Assembly: GCA_937871935.1 (NCBI GenBank)
Contig: CALMQI010000391.1
Span: 1-32,260, forward strand
Reading direction: 5' to 3'
Length of the DNA: 32,260 bases
Origin: an uncultured Burkholderiales bacterium
Lineage (GTDB): Bacteria; Pseudomonadota; Gammaproteobacteria; Burkholderiales; Burkholderiaceae_C
A program made the translations under genes and the position numbers. The notes below the pieces were generated by a model. It saw nothing but the letters and a program-made list of their open reading frames with translations, was not told the origin of the DNA and did not search any database. This document shows positions 8,143 through 16,301 of this stretch, piece by piece (within the stretch, counting starts at the first letter, position 1; each line of letters begins with the position of its first letter).

Positions 8143-9498
8143 TCAGTCGGCCGGCGGCCTCGGCAGCATTGCGAAGGCCGCGAGCACCGCGGCGATGCCG
8201 GCCCGCTCGGGCTCGCGGCAGAACGCCTCCACGCGGTCGTAGGCCGCTGCCGGCACGCCGGTCTCGGCGCCGATGCGCCGCACCAGCTTCGAGTCGGTGT
8301 CCCAGTCGTAGGCGAAATCGGCCACGGTCATGCGCTGGTCCTGCACCAGCCGCGCGCCGTCGACGGTCTCGGCCTCGATCACGCAGGACAGCACCGGCAC
8401 CGTGTCGTCGGTGACCAGCTCGATGCGGTCGGTGAGCGCGTTCACCCCGGCATCGTCGTAGGTCGTCATCGCCGCCATGCTCGGCGTGCCGCGCAGCAGC
8501 GTCAGCGCGATGCAAAACGGAATGCTCATCAGCGTGCCCGAGATCGAGTCGAACGGCCCCTTGGCGTCCATCCCGGCGTAGCCGGTCTCGAAGGGATTCA
8601 TGCGCACGCGCACCTGCTTCAAGGCCCGCCCTTCGAGCTTGTCGCGCAAGATCAGCGCGCCGGTCACCGGCGTCTGGTTGAAGGCGCACACCGGGAAGGG
8701 CTTGAAGGTGACGCGCTGCACCGACCATTCCTTGCCCAGCCGGGCCAACAGCGCGGGCACATCGCAGTCGCTGCGCGCGAACGCCTTGACGAAGCCAGAG
8801 CGGCCCTCGAACGCGCCCGGCGCCGAGCGCGAACCGGCGCGCGCGAGTTCGGTGGCGACCAGCCCGTTGCGCGCGGCCACACCGACCTGATAGCGCCATT
8901 CGTCGGTGCCGTCGGCGAAGGACTGCAGCATGCCGCCGGTGAACGAGGCCGCGTTCGCCAGCGCCGCGGCGCTGCGCGCGGCATCAAGGCCGAGCAGGTG
9001 CGCGCTGGCCGCAGCCGCCGCCAGCGTGCCGTAAAGAGGCGACGCGCGCAGCCCGGCGGGCGTCGTCTTCGGCCCGTATGCCGATTCGAGCAGACCGCCC
9101 ACCTCGTAGCCGGCAATCAGCGCCGGCAGCAAACGCGCCACCGGCAGGCCGCGTGCTTCGACCAGCGCCGTCAGCAGCGGGATCATGATGGTGCCGAAGT
9201 GCCCGGCACCGCAGGTGTCTTCCTGGGCACGGCCGTGGAACAGCGCCGAGTTGGCCAGTGCGGCGCCGTCGACCGAGGTCTTGCGCCCGTCGCCGAGCAA
9301 GGTGGCGCCGCCGCTGCGCTCGCCGTCCAGCGCCAGCGCCGCCCGCCGCGCCACCGGGGCGAACGGCGTGGCGTGCCCGCCGAGCGCGATGCCGTAGCCA
9401 TTGAGCAGGCAGGTGCGGGCCTTCTCGACCACGGGCGGTGGAACCTGCACCAGATCGAGGTCGGCGACGAAACGGCCGAGGCCTTGTGCAAGCGTCAT
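8143..9498 (-). CDS. MmgE/PrpD family protein
   Basis: A 451-residue protein of the MmgE/PrpD superfamily (2-methylcitrate dehydratase, cis-aconitate decarboxylase and many uncharacterised relatives). Visible signatures are an N-terminal helical domain with VDGAALANSALFHGRAQEDTC, the central FTGGMLQSFADGTDEWR (usual pattern agG...f.adG...k..h.g.aa..G) and VQRVTFKPFPVCAFNQTPV. GAGGAG 8 bases before the ATG supports the start. The reaction is probably dehydration, decarboxylation or isomerisation of a hydroxy acid, and the substrate is unknown. It is the last gene of block B, 45 bp after the Bug receptor. Catabolic operons with Bug receptors often carry such a gene, but this does not identify the substrate. 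Confidence 0.88.
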   Translation of the reverse strand: MTLAQGLGRFVADLDLVQVPPPVVEKARTCLLNGYGIALGGHATPFAPVARRAALALDGERSGGATLLGDGRKTSVDGAALANSALFHGRAQEDTCGAGHFGTIMIPLLTALVEARGLPVARLLPALIAGYEVGGLLESAYGPKTTPAGLRASPLYGTLAAAAASAHLLGLDAARSAAALANAASFTGGMLQSFADGTDEWRYQVGVAARNGLVATELARAGSRSAPGAFEGRSGFVKAFARSDCDVPALLARLGKEWSVQRVTFKPFPVCAFNQTPVTGALILRDKLEGRALKQVRVRMNPFETGYAGMDAKGPFDSISGTLMSIPFCIALTLLRGTPSMAAMTTYDDAGVNALTDRIELVTDDTVPVLSCVIEAETVDGARLVQDQRMTVADFAYDWDTDSKLVRRIGAETGVPAAAYDRVEAFCREPERAGIAAVLAAFAMLPRPPAD

Positions 9499-9543
9499 GA
9501 CTATCTCCTCAATCTGCTGGCCCGGCGCGGACCCGGCCGCCGC

Positions 9544-10521
9544 TCAGTCGAGCTTGATCCCGGCGCCGACGATCACCGCGCCCCAGCGCACGGTTTCGGC
9601 CTTCGAGAAAGCCGCCAGTTGCTCGGGCGTGCTGCCGCCGACGATCGCACCCTGCGCGACCAGCTTGTCGCGCGTGGCCGGGTCGTTGACGAACTTCTGG
9701 ACCTCGGCATTCAGCCGCGCAATGATCGGCGTCGGTGTGCCTGCCGGTGCCAGCAACTGATACCAGGTCGAGGACACAAACCCCGGGAATGTCTCGCTGA
9801 TCGCCGGAACGTCGGGCAGCCCGGGCATCCGCGTGAGCGACGCCACCGCCAGCAGCTTGAGCCGCCCGGTGTCGATGAACTGGCGGGGCTGCTGAAGCCC
9901 GTCGAACAGCAAGTTGATCTGGCCGCCGAGCAGGTCGTTCAGCGCCGGGCCATTGCCCTTGTAGTGCACGGCCAGCATCGAGATGCCCGCCGCTTGTTCG
10001 AGCAGCTTCATCGCCAGATGAGGCGAGGTGCCGTTGCCGGGCGTGCCGACGTTCACCTTGCCGGGGTTGGCCTTTGCGTAGGCGAGCAAGTCCTTGAAGC
10101 TGGCGGCCGGCAGCGCCGGGTGGGCCACCAGCACGTAGGGCAGTTCGGCCACCCGGCTGATGGGCGCGAAGTCGCGTTCGGCGCTGTACGGCAACTTGCT
10201 GAACAGGTGCGGGTTGATGCTCAGCGCGCCGGTGGTCAGCAGCAGCGTGTAGCCGTCGGCTGCCGATTTGGCGACCGTGTCGGTGCCCAGGGTCGTCGCC
10301 GCGCCGGCCTTGTTCTCGACCACGACCGGCTGGCCCAGGCTCTGCGTCAGCCACTGCGCGAGCGAGCGCCCCAGCACGTCGGAGAAGCCGCCCGGCGCGT
10401 AGGGAACGATCAGCTTCACCGGCTTGTCGGGATAGGACTGTGCCGATGCCGCGGCGACACCGACCGCGAGCGCCAGCAGGCCCGCCAGGCGCGCAAGCGC
10501 ACGAAAACCCAATGTGCGCAT
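9544..10521 (-). CDS. Bug/TctC-family periplasmic solute-binding protein
   Basis: A 325-residue receptor with a Sec signal peptide (MRTLGFRALARLAGLLALAVGVAAASAQ). The classical Bug motif YPDKPVKLIVPYAPGGFSDVLGR follows, then VVVENKAGAATTLG and ADGYTLLLTTG. Bug proteins bind small carboxylates in the periplasm for tripartite tricarboxylate transporters or sense them for regulation. No TctA/TctB membrane partner is in the window, so this is an orphan receptor. The track begins at 10527, but that ATG lies inside the AAGGA ribosome site. The ATG at 10521, five bases after AAGGA, is the better start. A second Bug receptor lies two genes upstream in the same operon. The ligand is not predictable. 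Confidence 0.93.
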   Translation of the reverse strand: MRTLGFRALARLAGLLALAVGVAAASAQSYPDKPVKLIVPYAPGGFSDVLGRSLAQWLTQSLGQPVVVENKAGAATTLGTDTVAKSAADGYTLLLTTGALSINPHLFSKLPYSAERDFAPISRVAELPYVLVAHPALPAASFKDLLAYAKANPGKVNVGTPGNGTSPHLAMKLLEQAAGISMLAVHYKGNGPALNDLLGGQINLLFDGLQQPRQFIDTGRLKLLAVASLTRMPGLPDVPAISETFPGFVSSTWYQLLAPAGTPTPIIARLNAEVQKFVNDPATRDKLVAQGAIVGGSTPEQLAAFSKAETVRWGAVIVGAGIKLD

Positions 10522-10540
10522 GGTCATCCTTTCGAGGCGG

Positions 10541-11416
10541 TCATGCCGTCCCCTGGTAGAGCGCGCCGGACGGCTCGCCGACCACGGTGGTGCGATGCAT
10601 GTGGCGATACGTGCCCGGCATGCGGTCGCGCAGCGCCTTGTGCATCGCGCAGCGGTTGTCCCACAGGATCATGTCGTGCAGCTGCCAGTGGTGCCGGTAG
10701 GTGAACTCGGGCCGCACCGAAGCCTCGAACAGCGTCTGCAGGATCGGCCGGCTCTCGGCCGGCGTCAGGCCGGCGATGTGGGTCGTGATGCCTTCACTCA
10801 CGTACAGCACCTTGCGGCCGGTTTCGGGGTGCACCCGCACGACCGGCTGCACCACCGGCGGGTTGACCTTCTTGTGGGCGTCGGCCGTCGCGCTGTTGCG
10901 GCCCTTCTCGGTGTCGTGGATCGCCCAGGCGTAGTCGTGCACCGCCTGCAGCGGCTCGATCAGCGTCTTCAAGCCGTCGGACAGCGAGTCGTAGGCGCGG
11001 TACATGTTGGTGAACATCGTGTCGCCGCCGATCTCCGGGATCTCCAGGCAGTGCAGCAGCGAGCCCATCGCCGGGCGCGTGGTGTACGAGAGATCGGAGT
11101 GCCAGTTGACGCCGGTCTCGCGCGTGTCCGAGGGGCTGCCGTCGGCGTTGGGCCGCGTCGTGACGATGAAGATCTCGGCATGCTGCGGATGCCGGTACTT
11201 GTACAGCGCAGCGTGGTCGTCGAGCTGCCCGAAGCGCGCACTGAAGGCGATGTGCTGCTCGGGCGTGATGTTCTGGCCGCGGATCAGCAGGATGCAGTTC
11301 TCGATCCATGCCTGGCGAATCTGTGCGATGTCGGCGTCGCTCAGCGCGCGCCTCAGGTCCGCACCGACGATCTCGGCGCCGATGCCGTACGAGAGTTTCT
11401 TGACCGTGATGCCCAT
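10541..11416 (-). CDS. TauD/TfdA-family 2-oxoglutarate Fe(II) dioxygenase
   Basis: A 291-residue enzyme of the TauD/TfdA family. The iron-binding HxD is in GVNWHSDLSY and the distal histidine in WDNRCAMHKALRD. The 2-oxoglutarate-binding arginine is likely in RHMHRTTVVGE. Such enzymes hydroxylate a carboxylate, sulfonate or ether substrate and often split off a leaving group, with succinate and CO2 as co-products. It lies between the two Bug receptor genes (gaps 19 and 31 bp), so it may act on the ligand these receptors bind; that is inference. The start ATG at 11416 is preceded by AAGGAGCC. Lengths and motifs are normal, with no sign of decay. Confidence 0.93.
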   Translation of the reverse strand: MGITVKKLSYGIGAEIVGADLRRALSDADIAQIRQAWIENCILLIRGQNITPEQHIAFSARFGQLDDHAALYKYRHPQHAEIFIVTTRPNADGSPSDTRETGVNWHSDLSYTTRPAMGSLLHCLEIPEIGGDTMFTNMYRAYDSLSDGLKTLIEPLQAVHDYAWAIHDTEKGRNSATADAHKKVNPPVVQPVVRVHPETGRKVLYVSEGITTHIAGLTPAESRPILQTLFEASVRPEFTYRHHWQLHDMILWDNRCAMHKALRDRMPGTYRHMHRTTVVGEPSGALYQGTA

Positions 11417-11447
11417 GGGGATGGCTCCTTGTTGCTTCGGTGAGGCC

Positions 11448-12419
11448 CTATTCGGCCTTGGCGCCCGAATCGCGCACCACCTTGGCCCATTTCACCGCCT
11501 CAGAACGCATGAAGGTGCCGAGCTGCTCGGCAGAGCTGGTCATCGGCTCCATGCCCATCGTGCCGAAGGTCTGCTTCAGTTCGGGCTGCGCGGTGACCTT
11601 CGCCGTCTCGGCGCTGAGGCGCGCGATCACGTCGGCCGGGGTGCCAGCGGGCGCCAGCAGGGCATACCAGACGCCGAGGTCGAAGCCGGGATAGCCCGAC
11701 TCGGCCACCGTCGGCACCTTCGGCTCGAACGACGAGCGCGCCGCCGAACTGACGGCGAGGAAGCGCAGCTTGCCCGCTTGCACGTGCGGGCCGGTCGTCG
11801 CCCAGGCGTCGAACATCACCTGCAGGCTGCCGCCGAGCATGTCGTTGACGGCCGCAGCCGTGCCCTTGTACGGCACGTGCGTGATGCTCATGCCGGTGTG
11901 CGCCTTGAGCATCTCCATCGCCAGGTGGGTCGTGCCGCCGATGCCCGACGAACCGTAGTTGAACCTGTCCGGCTTGGCCCGCACGTCGGCAACCAGTTCG
12001 GCCACCGATTTCACCGGGCTCGTTGCCGGCACCGTCAGGAATAGCGGCAGCTGGCCCACCAGCCCGATCGGCGCGAAATCCTTCATCGGGTCGAAATTCA
12101 GTTTCGCGTACAGCGCCGGATTGATGACAAGCTGGCCGGTGGCGCCGAAGAACAGCGTGTAGCCGTCAGGCGGCGCCTTGGCCGCCATCTCGGCGGCGAT
12201 GTTGCCGCCGGCGCCGCCGCGGTTGTCGGCGATCACCTGCACCCCCAGCCCGGCGCCGAGTTTCTGCGCGATCGCGCGCGCCATCAGGTCGCTGGCGCCG
12301 CCCACAGCGTACGGCACGATCAGTCGGATCGGCTTGTTGGGATAGGCTTGTGCGGCCGCATCCGTCGCCACCGCGGCCAGCGCCAGCAGCGCCGTGATCA
12401 CTGTATTCAACGGGGTCAT
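11448..12419 (-). CDS. Bug/TctC-family periplasmic solute-binding protein (second copy)
   Basis: A 323-residue Bug receptor with signal peptide MTPLNTVITALLALAAVATDAAAQ and the motif YPNKPIRLIVPYAVGGASDLMAR. VIADNRGGAGGNIAAEM and PPDGYTLFFGATG follow. The ORF track runs to 12647, but the first 76 residues are arginine/alanine-rich shadow sequence over the aldolase gene. The ATG at 12419, with AAGGA seven bases upstream, is the real start. It is clearly a paralogue of the other Bug protein but not a recent copy, since much of the sequence differs. No membrane TctAB genes are nearby. Ligand unknown. Confidence 0.93.
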   Translation of the reverse strand: MTPLNTVITALLALAAVATDAAAQAYPNKPIRLIVPYAVGGASDLMARAIAQKLGAGLGVQVIADNRGGAGGNIAAEMAAKAPPDGYTLFFGATGQLVINPALYAKLNFDPMKDFAPIGLVGQLPLFLTVPATSPVKSVAELVADVRAKPDRFNYGSSGIGGTTHLAMEMLKAHTGMSITHVPYKGTAAAVNDMLGGSLQVMFDAWATTGPHVQAGKLRFLAVSSAARSSFEPKVPTVAESGYPGFDLGVWYALLAPAGTPADVIARLSAETAKVTAQPELKQTFGTMGMEPMTSSAEQLGTFMRSEAVKWAKVVRDSGAKAE

Positions 12420-12453
12420 GGTCTGTTCCTTGTGGGGTTCGTGCGGAGCGGGT

Positions 12454-13242
12454 TCAGTCGCGGTAGCCAGGGTCGTCGCGGTCCAGCTTGCGCAGCAGCG
12501 CCGCCCACTCCTTCTGCCCCAGCGGCACGAAGCCGCCCTTGCCGAAAATCTCCGTGCCCTGCGCGGCGCTCTTGGCGATGACCGCCGGCGCGATCGGGTA
12601 CAGCTTGCCGCTGCCCCCGAGTGCCGCCACCTGCATGCGGCAGGCACGTTCGAGCTGGTACATCAGCATGAAGGTCTCGCCCATCGTCGCGCCGCAGCTG
12701 ATGGTGCCGTGGTTGCGCAGCAGCATCAGCTTCTTGTCGGCGAGGTCGCGCACCAGGCTGTGCTTCTCGTCGTCGTCGAGCGCGATGCCCTCGAACTCGT
12801 GGTAGCACAGCTTGTCCCAGACCACCAGCGCGTGCTGCGACGCCGCCAGCAGGCCGTGCTCCTGCATCGACACCGCCGTGCCGTCGCGGGTGTGGAGGTG
12901 CATCACGCAGTTCAGGTCGGGGCGCGCGTCGAGGATGGCCGCGTGGATGACCAGCACCGCCGGGTTCAGCGGATAGTCGGACGCGCTCAGGATCGTGCCC
13001 TGGGCGTCGGTCTTGATCAGCGACGAGGCGGTGATCTCGTCGAACAGCATGCCGTAGGGATTGATCAGGTAGTGCCCGGGCTCGCCCGGCACGCGGTGCG
13101 AGATGTGGGCCGAGATGATGTCGGACCAGCCCATGCGGTCGGCCAGGCGGTAGCAGGCGGCGAGATCGCGGCGGGCGTGGCGCTCGGCTTCGGAGATTGG
13201 GGCCGCCTGCGATCGGGCAGCGCGCAGGGTGTCGATGGGCAT
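12454..13242 (-). CDS. Class II aldolase/adducin-family protein
   Basis: A 262-residue protein of the AraD/FucA class II aldolase and adducin family. The zinc ligands are visible as CVMHLHTRDG (HxH, around residues 114-116) and LLRNHG further on. GWSDIISAHISHRVP and HYLINPYGMLFDEITASSLIK match the phosphate/substrate loops of the family. Members split hydroxy-ketoacids or sugar phosphates, and some act as decarboxylases or have no known activity. Here it sits in an operon with two ACADs and Bug receptors, suggesting retro-aldol cleavage or decarboxylation of an acid intermediate; this is only inference. The gap to the downstream Bug gene is 34 bp. Confidence 0.9.
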   Translation of the reverse strand: MPIDTLRAARSQAAPISEAERHARRDLAACYRLADRMGWSDIISAHISHRVPGEPGHYLINPYGMLFDEITASSLIKTDAQGTILSASDYPLNPAVLVIHAAILDARPDLNCVMHLHTRDGTAVSMQEHGLLAASQHALVVWDKLCYHEFEGIALDDDEKHSLVRDLADKKLMLLRNHGTISCGATMGETFMLMYQLERACRMQVAALGGSGKLYPIAPAVIAKSAAQGTEIFGKGGFVPLGQKEWAALLRKLDRDDPGYRD

Positions 13243-13252
13243 GCGGTGTCTC

Positions 13253-14407
13253 CTACAGTCCCAGGTCCTTGGCGATCGAATTGCGCATCACTTCGCTGGC
13301 GCCGCCACCGATGCGCATGAGGCGCGAGTCGCGGTAGTGGCGCTCCATCGGAAAGTCAGGCGTCAGCGAATAGCCGCCGAGGATCTGCATGCCCTCGTCG
13401 GCGACCCGGAAGTACGCCTCGGTGGTGTGCACCTTCGCGATCGATGCCTCCTTGCGGCACTCGACGCCGGCGTCGAGCCGGCGCGCCAGGTCGTAGGTCA
13501 GCAGGCGCGAGGTGTGGACCGCGATCTGCATGTCGGCCAGCTTGTGCTGGATGACCTGGAACTTGGCGATCGGCTGGCCGAACTGGACCCGGTCCTTCGC
13601 ATACTGCAGCGCGCAGTCGAGCGCGGCCTGCGCCGCGCCGGTGACCTGCGCCGCGAGCGAGAAGCGCTCCTTATTGAGGTTGGTCATCAGCTGCTTCCAG
13701 CCGCCGTTGAGCTCGCCCAGCAGGTCGTCCTGGTGCACGCGCACGTTCTCGTAGGTCACGCGGTTGGTGCCGACGGCGCGGAACGACAGGGTCTCCAGGC
13801 GCTCGATCGTCACGCCCGGGCTCTTCGGGTCGACGAAGAACAGGCTGATGCCCTTGTGCTGCGGCGCGTCGGGGTCGGTGCGCGTGACCAGCACCGTGCG
13901 GTCGGCCAGATCGACCTGCGAGTTGAAGACCTTGGCGCCGTTGATGACGAAGTGGTCGCCGTCGCGCACCGCTCGCGTGCGCACGGCTGCGGCGTCGGAA
14001 CCCGCGTTCGGCTCGGTCAGGCTCATCGACGACTTGAACTTGCCGGCCGCGATCAGCGGCAGGTACTTCTTGCGCTGCGCCTCGCTGCCGTAGGTCAGCA
14101 ACGAATGCGCACCGTGCACGGTGGCGCGGTAGAACAGCACCGCCAGTTCCAGCAGGCCGTACGAGAGCTCTTCCTGGATGATGCCGAGTTCGACGAAGCC
14201 CAGGCCCGAGCCGCCGTACTCCTCGGGGATCGCCACGCCCAGCCAGCCCAGTGCGGCCATCTTGTCGAACACCGCCAGCGGCGCGATCTTCTCGCGGTCG
14301 CACTTGCGCGCGTAGGAATCGGGCATTTCCTTGCGCACGAACTGGCGCACGGCGTCGCGCAGCATCAGCTGCTCGTCGGTGAATCCGAAGTCACGGTCAG
14401 CACGCAC
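13253..14407 (-). CDS. Acyl-CoA dehydrogenase, helix-G catalytic type
   Basis: A 384-residue ACAD starting at GTG 14407 (AAGGA eight bases upstream). The longer track start overlaps the neighbouring ACAD and adds unrelated residues. Motifs: MSLTEPNAGSDAAAVRTRA (flavin loop, about 128-145), YAKDRVQFGQPIAKFQVIQHKLADM and LGGYSLTPDFPMERHYRDSRLMRIGGGASEVMRNSIAKDLGL. The C-terminal base position is Gly, and Glu247 in LNKERF fills the helix-G position as in isovaleryl- and long-chain enzymes. It lies 17 bp downstream of a second ACAD and 10 bp before the aldolase gene. The two ACADs could form a heteromer or act in sequence; both look catalytic, which favours the latter. Confidence 0.92.
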   Translation of the reverse strand: MRADRDFGFTDEQLMLRDAVRQFVRKEMPDSYARKCDREKIAPLAVFDKMAALGWLGVAIPEEYGGSGLGFVELGIIQEELSYGLLELAVLFYRATVHGAHSLLTYGSEAQRKKYLPLIAAGKFKSSMSLTEPNAGSDAAAVRTRAVRDGDHFVINGAKVFNSQVDLADRTVLVTRTDPDAPQHKGISLFFVDPKSPGVTIERLETLSFRAVGTNRVTYENVRVHQDDLLGELNGGWKQLMTNLNKERFSLAAQVTGAAQAALDCALQYAKDRVQFGQPIAKFQVIQHKLADMQIAVHTSRLLTYDLARRLDAGVECRKEASIAKVHTTEAYFRVADEGMQILGGYSLTPDFPMERHYRDSRLMRIGGGASEVMRNSIAKDLGL

Positions 14408-14424
14408 GGCGCTCGTCCTTCTTC

Positions 14425-15582
14425 TCAACGTTGGGAAAAGCGCCGGCCCACCAGCTCGCCGGTGATGTTGACCTTCTGCAGGTCGATGTGGCCGCCGCCG
14501 ATGCCCCAGACCCAGGCATCGCGCATCTTCTGCTCCATCGGGTAGTCCTTCGAGTAGCCGACGGCCCCCATCACCTGCGCGCCGTTGGCGACGACGCGGC
14601 GCACCGCCTCGTTGGCGAAACACTTGGCGACACTGGTGTCCAGCAGCGACGGCAAGCCGTCCTCAGCGCCTTGCGCGGCGCGATGGATCAACAAGCGCGC
14701 CGCTTCGATGTCGATCTTCATCTCTGCCAGGCGCAATTGCACGGCCTGGAAGTCGACCAGCGGCTTGCCGAACTGCTGGCGTTCCTGGGTGTAGGCCAGC
14801 GCCACGTCGAGCGCGCTGGCCGCGATGCCCAGCGCGCAGGTCGAATTGCCCAGGCGCTCCATGTTGAACGAGCGCATCAGGTCCTTCACGCCGCCGGCGG
14901 GCACGATGATGTTCTCGACCGGTACCTCGACGTCGTCGAGGTAGATCTCGGCGTTGTGGAAGCCGCGCGCGCCCATGAAGTTCTCGGGCTTGCCGAAGGA
15001 CATGCCCGGCGCGTCCTTCTCGAGGTAGACCGCGCCGACACCGGCCGCGCCCGGCTTGTCGGCAAGCCGGCAGTACAGCACGTAACCCTGCGCATGGCCG
15101 GCGCCGCTGCACCAGCGTTTGACGCCATTGATGACGATGCGGTCACCCTTGATCACGGCGCGCGTCTTCAGCTCGGTCATCGCGGTGCCGACATCGGGCT
15201 CCGACATCGACACCGAGACCATCATCTCGCCCGAACACACCTTCGGCAACACGCGCTGCTTCAGCCATTCGGGGGCGAAGTACAGCAGCGTCTGTGCCGG
15301 GCCGCAGTTGGCCTCGAAGACCGGGAAGGCGACCGCGGCCGAGACCTTGGCCAGTTCCTCGAGCACGATCAGCGCATCGACCTTGCCCGCCCCCAGGCCG
15401 CCGTAGGCCTGCGGGATGTTGATGCCGAGGAAACCGAGTTCGCCCATGCGCCGGCGCACGTCGTCCGGAACCGGGTCGCTGGTGCGCTCGCAGTCCTTGG
15501 CGACGGCCACCAGTTCCTGCTGCGCGAAGCGCCGCGCGGCGTGCTGGAACTCGCGCTGCTGGTCACTGAGCTTGAAGTCCAT
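14425..15582 (-). CDS. Acyl-CoA dehydrogenase, helix-G catalytic type
   Basis: A 385-residue ACAD with MDFKLSDQQREFQHAARRFAQ, VSMSEPDVGTAMTELKTRA (a slightly unusual flavin loop, DVG instead of GSG), YTQERQQFGKPLVDFQAVQLRLAEM and MGAVGYSKDYPMEQKMRDAWVWGIGGGH. The helix-G glutamate is Glu242 in FNMERLG. The end IGGGHIDLQKVNITGELVGRRF departs from the usual EiqR..IAr, so it is the more divergent of the block B pair. The ATG at 15582 comes 9 bp after the stop of the broken SDR remnant and has only a weak ribosome site. It may depend on translation entering from the upstream remnant. Confidence 0.92.
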   Translation of the reverse strand: MDFKLSDQQREFQHAARRFAQQELVAVAKDCERTSDPVPDDVRRRMGELGFLGINIPQAYGGLGAGKVDALIVLEELAKVSAAVAFPVFEANCGPAQTLLYFAPEWLKQRVLPKVCSGEMMVSVSMSEPDVGTAMTELKTRAVIKGDRIVINGVKRWCSGAGHAQGYVLYCRLADKPGAAGVGAVYLEKDAPGMSFGKPENFMGARGFHNAEIYLDDVEVPVENIIVPAGGVKDLMRSFNMERLGNSTCALGIAASALDVALAYTQERQQFGKPLVDFQAVQLRLAEMKIDIEAARLLIHRAAQGAEDGLPSLLDTSVAKCFANEAVRRVVANGAQVMGAVGYSKDYPMEQKMRDAWVWGIGGGHIDLQKVNITGELVGRRFSQR

Positions 15583-15591
15583 ATCGGCCGT

Positions 15592-15840
15592 TCAGCTCAC
15601 GAGGTAGCCGCCGTCCACCGGCATGACCACGCCGGTGATGACCGGAGCCTCGTCGGAACACAGGAACAGCGCCGCGCGGGCGATCTCCTCGGGCTGGATC
15701 ATGCGGCCCATCGGCACCCGGTTCAGGAACGCCTTCTCCAGGTCGGCGGGCGAGATGACGTCGGGATTGCGGCCGACGAAGGACGGCCACAGCGGCGTCT
15801 GCACCGGCCCCGGGCACAGCGCGTTGGCGCGGATGTTGTG
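15592..15840 (-). pseudogene. C-terminal fragment of a short-chain dehydrogenase/reductase
   Basis: The frame reads HNIRANALCPGPVQTPL, then PEEIARAALFLCSDEAPVITG and VVMPVDGGYLVS. This is the ordinary C-terminal third of a classical SDR (IRvNaicPG...E(I)A.a..fLaSd.a..iTG....vDGG). About 170 residues are missing upstream, including the NAD-binding TGxxxGxG and the catalytic YxxxK. Immediately before it, in a different frame, is an aldehyde dehydrogenase N-terminus. The only available start is an internal GTG (15804), so no functional dehydrogenase can be made. It looks like the product of a deletion that removed the 5' part of this gene and the 3' part of its neighbour. Confidence 0.85.
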
Positions 15841-16175
15841 GCCTCTGCGACCAGGTTGAGCTTGGTCTCGCGCAACGGCCGCCCGTTGTCCCGTGTCTCC
15901 AACTCGGCCATGCGCTCGGCATTTGCTTCCAGCAGCCCGGTCAGCTTGCGCATCAGTGCCGCGCGCTCGGCCGGCGGCATGCGGCCCCAGGGCCCTCGCA
16001 TCGCCTCGCGGGCGGCGTCGACGGCGCGATCGATGTCACGCTTGCCCCCGAATGCGGTCAGGGCCCATGCCGAGCCGGTCGCCGGATTGATCGACGGCAC
16101 CTGTTCGCCATCAATCGGTGCGACCCACTCGCCGCCGATGAAGAGCTTGTCCTGCGTGTACGCGTACGGTTGCAT
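15841..16175 (-). pseudogene. N-terminal fragment of an aldehyde dehydrogenase
   Basis: From ATG 16175 (AAGGA five bases upstream) the frame reads KLFIGGEWVAPIDGEQVPSINPATG, then RDIDRAVDAAREAM and ELETRDNGRPLRETKLNLVAEA. These are the first roughly 112 residues of an NAD(P)-dependent aldehyde dehydrogenase. At about 15841 similarity ends abruptly, and the frame carries on through SDR sequence in the wrong phase until a stop at 15723. The cofactor-binding, glutamate and cysteine active-site regions (about 380 residues) are absent, so no active enzyme is possible. The intact ribosome site and start suggest the operon promoter still drives it, making it a leader for the downstream ACADs. An assembly join is the alternative explanation. 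Confidence 0.87.
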
Positions 16176-16272
16176 CTGCGTCCTTGTCGAAGTGAAGTGA
16201 TCGATCAGGGAATGCGTGGATCCCAGCGCACTCTAGGTGGCCTAGGCTGGCGCACCAGAGGGCAAGCGTCCA

Positions 16273-16301
16273 TTGACACTCTGCCGAACGCTTGTTAGAA
16301 C
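16273..16301 (+). promoter_or_regulatory. Candidate sigma70-type promoter for the ABC operon
   Basis: A perfect -35 hexamer TTGACA (16273-16278) is followed after 17 bp by TAGAAC (16296-16301), a 4/6 match to the -10 consensus. Transcription would start near 16308 and leave an untranslated leader of about 190 bases before the GTG of the first ABC gene. It is the best promoter-like sequence in the intergenic region, but this is a by-eye match. Confidence 0.5.

Noticed and set aside
8998-10704. 568-residue ORF on the plus strand
   Set aside because: Antisense to the MmgE/PrpD and Bug genes; composition is Arg/Gln/His-rich without recognisable domains.
14431-16200. 589-residue ORF on the plus strand across the ACAD and the ALDH/SDR remnant
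   Set aside because: It mirrors the coding strand of an intact ACAD and the broken genes, and contains no family motif, so it does not explain the remnant.
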